Assembly: GCA_903869265.1 (NCBI GenBank)
Contig: CAIPYE010000017.1
Span: forward strand, 248,001-312,000
Length of the DNA stretch: 64,000 nucleotides
Direction of reading: 5' to 3'
From: an uncultured delta proteobacterium
GTDB taxonomy: Bacteria > Desulfobacterota > Desulfobulbia > Desulfobulbales > Desulfurivibrionaceae
A model generated the notes under the pieces. It was not told the DNA's origin, searched no databases, and saw only the letters and a list, made by a program, of their open reading frames with translations. The position numbers and the translations under genes were made by a program. Of the stretch, positions 59,919-64,000 are shown in pieces. Within the stretch, counting starts at the first letter, position 1. Every line of letters starts with the position of its first letter.

Positions 59919-60467
59919 ATGGATTTAGTTGATCTCATTGACGAAAAAAGATTTTTGGGCCAGGAGTTTCTCACTTGGCTCTGGTTCAAGAGCGAGGAGC
60001 GGGGGGGCACCATCTTTCTTCCCGAGGCTGGGGAGGATATCCAGCTGGTTTTTGAAAAGCACATGATGCTTGAGTACGGCGAAGGCGAGAACCGCGAGAA
60101 GCTGATTTGCCGGGGGCGGATGACCGAGCTGCAGGAGGCGCGCACCGGGCTGGCCATGGGCAAGAAGCTGGAACAGGCCCGCATGTTGCTGACCCGGGGT
60201 GAGTATGAATGGAACCTTTCCTTCAAAGCCACCCTCATGGAGTTTCGCAATGTGAAGCCGCCCAAGACCATGGGCTCTGCCGAAGAGGGCAACGAGCCCG
60301 AGGCGGTTGAAGGGAGGCTGCTTGAGCATCTTAGCCTGCATGAAATGGTGGTGCGCACCGTGGACCAGCTGTTCCGAATGTTTCTTGAGCTGCGGATCGG
60401 CTCCGGCTGGGAGCAGGAACTGACCAGGATTCAAGCCTGGGTGCGAAAAGGAAAAGAGACACACTGA
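59919..60467 (+). CDS. Probable RdgC C-terminal-type ORF
   Basis: A 182-residue protein, MDLVDLIDEKRFLGQEFLTW. FLTWLWFKSEERGGTIFLPE and GRMTELQEARTGLAMGKKLE recall the C-terminal half of RdgC, in which a Glu-rich tract precedes a conserved helix and strands handling DNA. It has its own AGAGG ribosome site 123 bp after the first ORF. Together the two exceed the usual RdgC length of about 300, so this may be a stable two-protein variant rather than a frameshift. The assignment is tentative and rests partly on adjacency. Confidence 0.55.
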   Translation: MDLVDLIDEKRFLGQEFLTWLWFKSEERGGTIFLPEAGEDIQLVFEKHMMLEYGEGENREKLICRGRMTELQEARTGLAMGKKLEQARMLLTRGEYEWNLSFKATLMEFRNVKPPKTMGSAEEGNEPEAVEGRLLEHLSLHEMVVRTVDQLFRMFLELRIGSGWEQELTRIQAWVRKGKETH

Positions 60468-60513
60468 CCGGCGGTTGTGTCCTGTCGCCGGGTTTTTATA
60501 AGGGAGAGACACC

Positions 60514-61947
60514 ATGGAATTTGAAACAGTCATCGGCCTTGAGGTCCATGCCCAGCTCAAAACCAAGAGCAAGATTTTCTGCGGCTGCACCACAGCCTTC
60601 GGCAACCCCCCCAACACCAATACCTGCCCAGTCTGCCTCGGCATGCCCGGCGTCTTGCCGGTATTGAACAAAACGGTGGTGGAGTACGCCATGAAGATGG
60701 CCCTTGCCACCAACTGTGCCATTGGCCCGCTCAATCAGTTCGCCCGCAAGAATTATTTCTACCCCGACCTGCCCAAGGGGTACCAGATATCCCAGTTCGA
60801 CCTGCCCATTGCCGAACATGGCTGGGTGGAGGTGGAGGCGAATGGTAAGACCAGAAGGATCGGGATCACCCGCATCCACATGGAGGAGGACGCCGGCAAG
60901 CTCATCCACGACGAGCGCGAACCGGTGAGCTATGTGGACCTCAACCGCACCGGCGTCCCGCTCATCGAGATCGTCAGCGAGCCGGACATCCGCTCGCCGG
61001 AGGAGGCTGCAGCGTATCTCAAAAAGCTGCATGCCATCCTCCGTTATCTGGACATCTGCGACGGCAACATGCAGGAGGGCAGCTTCCGCTGCGACGCCAA
61101 TATCTCGCTGCGGCCCGTGGGGCAAAAGGAATTGGGCACCCGTACCGAGCTCAAGAACATGAATTCATTCAAAAACGTGCAGAAGGGGCTGGAATTCGAG
61201 GTGCGCCGCCAGCGCGACCTGTTGCTGGACGGCGGCAAGATCATCCAGGAAACCCTGCTCTGGGATGCGGACCGCAACATGACCAACTCCATGCGTTCCA
61301 AGGAGGAGGCCCACGATTATCGTTACTTCCCGGACCCGGACTTGGTGCCGGTGGTGATCGACAAGGGTTGGATCGAGGAGGTCCGCGCCACCCTGCCCGA
61401 GCTGCCCGATGACCGGAAAAACCGTTTTGTCGAGCAGCTGGGGCTGCCGGAAGACGATGCCGTGGTGCTCACCTCATCAAAGGAGCTGGCTGATTATTTC
61501 GAGGCGGCGTATGCCGGCTATCCCAATGCAAAAAAACTTGGCAACTGGTTGATGACCGAGCTGATGCGCTTGATGAAGGGCGAGGAGGCCATGGATATCA
61601 GCCAGTGTCCGGTGTCGCCGGAGAATCTGGCTGCGCTGCTGGCCATGACCGACACAGGCACCATCAGCGGCAAGATCGCCAAAACCGTGTTCGAGGAGAT
61701 GATGGTCTCCGGCAAAGACCCGGAAACCGTGGTCAAGGAAAAGGGGTTGGTGCAGATGAGCGACCAGGGGGAGATTATGGCCATGGTCCAGGAGATCATC
61801 GCCGCCAATCCTGAGCAGGCGCAGCAGTTTCGCGAGGGCAAGACCAAGGTCATGGGCTTTTTCGTGGGACAGCTCATGAAAAAGACCGGGGGCAAGGCCA
61901 ATCCGGGGATGGCCAACGATTTGTTTGTCAAGGCGCTGGCGGAGTAG
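60514..61947 (+). CDS. gatB: Aspartyl/glutamyl-tRNA amidotransferase subunit B
   Basis: The 477-residue B subunit of GatCAB, which converts Glu-tRNA-Gln and Asp-tRNA-Asn to the amide forms. The start [20 protein letters not shown] and [20 protein letters not shown] with its zinc cysteines are hallmarks. Others are [29 protein letters not shown] and the C-terminal YqeY-like tail ([40 protein letters not shown]). AAGGGAGAG precedes the ATG. gatA and gatC are not in the window. Confidence 0.97.
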   Translation: MEFETVIGLEVHAQLKTKSKIFCGCTTAFGNPPNTNTCPVCLGMPGVLPVLNKTVVEYAMKMALATNCAIGPLNQFARKNYFYPDLPKGYQISQFDLPIAEHGWVEVEANGKTRRIGITRIHMEEDAGKLIHDEREPVSYVDLNRTGVPLIEIVSEPDIRSPEEAAAYLKKLHAILRYLDICDGNMQEGSFRCDANISLRPVGQKELGTRTELKNMNSFKNVQKGLEFEVRRQRDLLLDGGKIIQETLLWDADRNMTNSMRSKEEAHDYRYFPDPDLVPVVIDKGWIEEVRATLPELPDDRKNRFVEQLGLPEDDAVVLTSSKELADYFEAAYAGYPNAKKLGNWLMTELMRLMKGEEAMDISQCPVSPENLAALLAMTDTGTISGKIAKTVFEEMMVSGKDPETVVKEKGLVQMSDQGEIMAMVQEIIAANPEQAQQFREGKTKVMGFFVGQLMKKTGGKANPGMANDLFVKALAE

Positions 61948-61950
61948 GGG

Positions 61951-61984
61951 TTTTTGCCACGAAAACCACGAAAGGACACGAAAG
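61951..61984 (+). repeat. Left inverted repeat of the GxxExxY insert
   Basis: TTTTTGCCACGAAA, then two further ACGAAA-containing units, stands a few bases after the gatB stop. Its core GCCACGAAA...ACACGAAA recurs inverted at 62362-62386. The pair encloses the GxxExxY gene, a pattern I recall for this family in many genomes. Confidence 0.7.
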
Positions 61985-61986
61985 CG

Positions 61987-62361
61987 TTGAAGAAGGAGAT
62001 TGTTGAAAAGGATCTTGTTTATGCGATCAATGCCTGTGTGTTCGAGGTGTATCGTCAGCTTGGCCACAGGTTCCTGGAAAAGGTGTATGAGAATGCCCTG
62101 GTAAGGGAGTTCCAGAACAGGGAGATCGCCGTGGAGGCGCAGGTGCCCTTTTCCGTGAAATACAAGGGGGCGATTGTCGGGGAATACTGTGCTGATCTGG
62201 TGGTTGATGACAGAGTAATCGTCGAGGTGAAAGCCGTGGAACAGTTGCATCCGGCCCATGAGGCGCAGATTCTGAACTATCTCAAGGCGACTGGCAAAAG
62301 GGTCGGACTGCTGGTGAATTTCTCCCATCCCAAGGCAACCGTAAAACGGTTTGTCCTCTAA
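61987..62361 (+). CDS. GxxExxY family protein
   Basis: A 124-residue protein of the GxxExxY family, a compact PD-(D/E)xK-nuclease-like fold of unknown role. The name motif is visible in GHRFLEKVYENALVREFQ. The nuclease-like core has YCADLVVDDRVIVEVKAVEQ (Asp and Glu-x-Lys) followed by HPAHEAQILNYLKATGKRVG. The TTG at 61987 is the likely start, because reading further upstream translates the flanking repeat. The gene sits between gatB and radC inside inverted repeats and so looks like a small mobile insert. Confidence 0.85.
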   Translation: MKKEIVEKDLVYAINACVFEVYRQLGHRFLEKVYENALVREFQNREIAVEAQVPFSVKYKGAIVGEYCADLVVDDRVIVEVKAVEQLHPAHEAQILNYLKATGKRVGLLVNFSHPKATVKRFVL

Positions 62362-62386
62362 TTTTTCGTGTCTTTCGTGGCAAAAA
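62362..62386 (-). repeat. Right inverted repeat of the GxxExxY insert
   Basis: Read on the minus strand it gives TTTTTGCCACGAAA then GACACGAAAAA, matching the left copy at 61951 apart from an extra unit there. It begins directly at the GxxExxY stop and ends 6 bp before the radC ATG, where it occupies the expected ribosome-site position. Confidence 0.7.
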
Positions 62387-62391
62387 AAATC

Positions 62392-63126
62392 ATGAATCAA
62401 TCCGACTGGCAGAAAAAAGGCGACGGTCACCGGCAGCGGTTGCGGGACAGGTTTCTGGACCACGGCCTTGACGGATTCACCGACGCCGAGGTGCTGGAGC
62501 TGCTTCTGTCCCTGGGCACCCCGCGCAAGGATTGCAAGGAGACTGCCCGACTCCTGCTCAAGCAGTTCACCACCCTGGCCCAGGCTCTGGACGCAAGCCA
62601 GGGTGAGCTTGAGCTGATCGAAGGCATCGGGCCGAAGAATGGTTTTGCCCTGCATTTTGTTCAGGGTGTGGCCCGGCGCTATCTCAAGCAGCGGCTGAAG
62701 GCCAAGGAGTACCTTCGCTCCTCCCGCGAGGTGGGGGAGTATCTGGTCCACTCCATGCGCGGCCTCAAGCGCGAGGTGCTGATGGCGGTTTTTCTCGACG
62801 CCTCCTTGGGGATCATCGATACCCAGCTGGTGGCGGAAGGAACCCTGGCCAGCAACACCGTGCACCCGAGAGAATTGATCAGGATGGCCCTGGAGCACCA
62901 TGCCGCCTCTGTGGTTATCGCCCACAACCACCCCTCCGGCTCCCTGACCCCTTCGGCGGAAGACAAAAAACTCACCCGCCATCTCTTCATCGCCCTTGGT
63001 TTTGCCGGGATTCAGCTTCTCGATCATCTCATTGTGGGGGAGGGAGAGCAGCCTTTCAGTTTTGCCGACCATGGCTTGCTGGAGGATATCCGGTGCCAGA
63101 GCCGGGCGATTCTCGTCGGAGAGTGA
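62392..63126 (+). CDS. radC: RadC family JAB-domain protein
   Basis: A 244-residue protein of the RadC/YicR family. An N-terminal UPF0758 helix-hairpin region (RLRDRFLDHGLDGFTDAEVL, LIEGIGPKNGFAL) is followed by the MPN/JAB metal-binding domain. Its HxHxnD motif is intact as IAHNHPSGSLTPSAED. The family is linked to DNA processing and often to mobile elements, but its biochemical role is unsettled. The ATG at 62392 is preferred because the earlier in-frame GTG lies inside the flanking repeat. Ribosome-site signals are poor, perhaps because the repeat displaced them. Confidence 0.92.
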   Translation: MNQSDWQKKGDGHRQRLRDRFLDHGLDGFTDAEVLELLLSLGTPRKDCKETARLLLKQFTTLAQALDASQGELELIEGIGPKNGFALHFVQGVARRYLKQRLKAKEYLRSSREVGEYLVHSMRGLKREVLMAVFLDASLGIIDTQLVAEGTLASNTVHPRELIRMALEHHAASVVIAHNHPSGSLTPSAEDKKLTRHLFIALGFAGIQLLDHLIVGEGEQPFSFADHGLLEDIRCQSRAILVGE

Positions 63127-63128
63127 CG

Positions 63129-64000
63129 GTGGCCCATCCCGCGCTTCCCGTCATTACCCCGGCCAGCGGCGAAGAACCGCCCGGTCTCTATCTCCACATC
63201 CCCTTCTGCAAGAGGAGATGCGCGTATTGTGCCTTTAATTCCCATGCCTGCCTGGTTCCTCCTGCCGCATACCTGACCGCCCTTGCCAGCCAGATTCGGT
63301 ATTGGGGTGCGCAGGATTGGTGCCGGGAGCGGACCTTCACCTCCCTGTTCATCGGCGGCGGCACTCCGACCATTTATCCCGGCAACGAGCTGGCCGGTCT
63401 GGTGAGCCTGTGCCTCAATTCCTTTCATTTCAGCGATGACCCGGAGATCACGGTGGAGGCCAATCCGAACACGGTCAGCCTTGAGGCGCTTTCCATCCTG
63501 CGCCGGGGTGGGGTCAATCGCTTAAGCCTCGGAGTGCAATCCTTTTCCGACCGGCTGCTGGGTGCGCTTGGCCGTACCCACAGCCGGACCGAGGCGTGCA
63601 CCGCCATCGATGCTGCCCGGAAAGCGGGATTTGCCAACATCAATCTGGACCTGATGTACGGACTGCCCGGCCAGAGTGCACCGGAGTGGCGGGAGAGCCT
63701 GGATCAGGCTATTGCCCACGAGCCGGAGCATCTTGCCTGCTATGAGCTGACCATCGAGGAGGGGACCCCCTTTGCCCGGCAGGTGGATAAAGGGGAACTT
63801 GCCCTGCCCGGCGAGGAGGAGGCTCTGGCCATGGCCGAGCTTACCCATGCATTTTTGGCCCAATCCGGGTTGCAACGTTACGAGATCTCCAACTACGCCA
63901 GATCGGGCCAGGAATGCCGCCATAATCTCAATTATTGGCGAAACGGCTCTTACTTAGGCTTGGGAGCCGGGGCGGTTTCCTGTCTGTCCGGGTTCCGGTT
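63129..64000 (+). CDS. hemW: HemW-like radical SAM protein (3' part outside the window)
   Basis: The first 290 or so residues of a coproporphyrinogen-oxidase-like radical SAM protein. YLHIPFCKRRCAYCAF holds the CxxxCxxC cluster ligands. SLFIGGGTPTIYPGNELAGL, TVEANPNTVSLEAL, RLSLGVQSFSDRLLGALGR and DLMYGLPGQSAPEWRESLDQ are HemW/HemN landmarks. The GTG at 63129 follows GGAGA; a GTG at 63123 overlapping the radC stop is possible. HemW acts as a heme chaperone in the best-studied cases. The C-terminal domain that would confirm HemW over HemN is not in view. Confidence 0.9.
   Translation, partial: MAHPALPVITPASGEEPPGLYLHIPFCKRRCAYCAFNSHACLVPPAAYLTALASQIRYWGAQDWCRERTFTSLFIGGGTPTIYPGNELAGLVSLCLNSFHFSDDPEITVEANPNTVSLEALSILRRGGVNRLSLGVQSFSDRLLGALGRTHSRTEACTAIDAARKAGFANINLDLMYGLPGQSAPEWRESLDQAIAHEPEHLACYELTIEEGTPFARQVDKGELALPGEEEALAMAELTHAFLAQSGLQRYEISNYARSGQECRHNLNYWRNGSYLGLGAGAVSCLSGFR

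Overview
The window reads as a chromosomal segment of an anaerobic, sulfur-metabolising bacterium of the Desulfobacterota, most likely near the Desulfobulbales. This assignment is an inference from gene content: a sulfur-trafficking cluster (YedE-type transporter, TusA, DsrE-like proteins), a desulfoferrodoxin/rubrerythrin/flavodiiron oxygen-defence set, many PAS/GAF/REC signalling proteins, a DVU0298-family protein, and a cytoplasmic molybdopterin enzyme. Base composition is fairly GC-rich and even, apart from AT-rich intergenic regions.

Layout. 1-9.7 kb holds a truncated glycolate-oxidase-type gene, ddl, a REC-PAS-GGDEF diguanylate cyclase, a leftward molybdenum-cofactor run (HIT, mobB, mobA, moeA, then serS) and two convergent L,D-transpeptidases. 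9.9-12.9 kb holds the sulfur cluster: a 57-residue protein, a DsrF-like and a DsrE-like protein and TusA run leftward, and a YeeE/YedE transporter runs rightward. 13-18.6 kb holds a hybrid sensor kinase, an orphan FliK-like protein, an MFS exporter and an inositol-phosphatase homologue. 18.9-22.6 kb is a bd-oxidase operon (DUF4492, cydA, cydB, a 30-residue CydX-like peptide) beside an Fe-S Rrf2 regulator. 24.5-27.8 kb is a PerR-headed oxygen/peroxide defence operon. 28-30.4 kb carries two tandem REC-TPR proteins, followed by a lipoprotein, a YhdH-type reductase and an atypical EF-G.

34.7-48.2 kb is the most unusual part. A TorD chaperone domain fused to a molybdopterin oxidoreductase sits in one operon with a response regulator, a multi-pass membrane histidine kinase, a His-rich small membrane protein and a GAF/PAS protein. 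A second copy of the three-gene module (small membrane protein, kinase, single-domain regulator) lies further right in the opposite orientation. Between the two lie a TauE/SafE permease split over two genes and a sigma-54 activator.

48.7-58.6 kb holds chrA and a complete kdpABCDE potassium-uptake operon, separated and bordered by degenerate 24-bp-periodic repeat arrays that look like transposon ends without a transposase. 58.6-64 kb holds tRNA-Glu and tRNA-Lys, a two-gene RdgC-like locus, gatB, a GxxExxY gene enclosed by inverted repeats, radC and a truncated hemW-like gene.

Taken together, the window supports molybdoenzyme maturation, intracellular sulfur-carrier traffic, survival of oxygen exposure and dense environmental sensing. 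No CRISPR array, rRNA or intact transposase was seen. Every function is read from sequence motifs and memory of protein families; no database search was possible.
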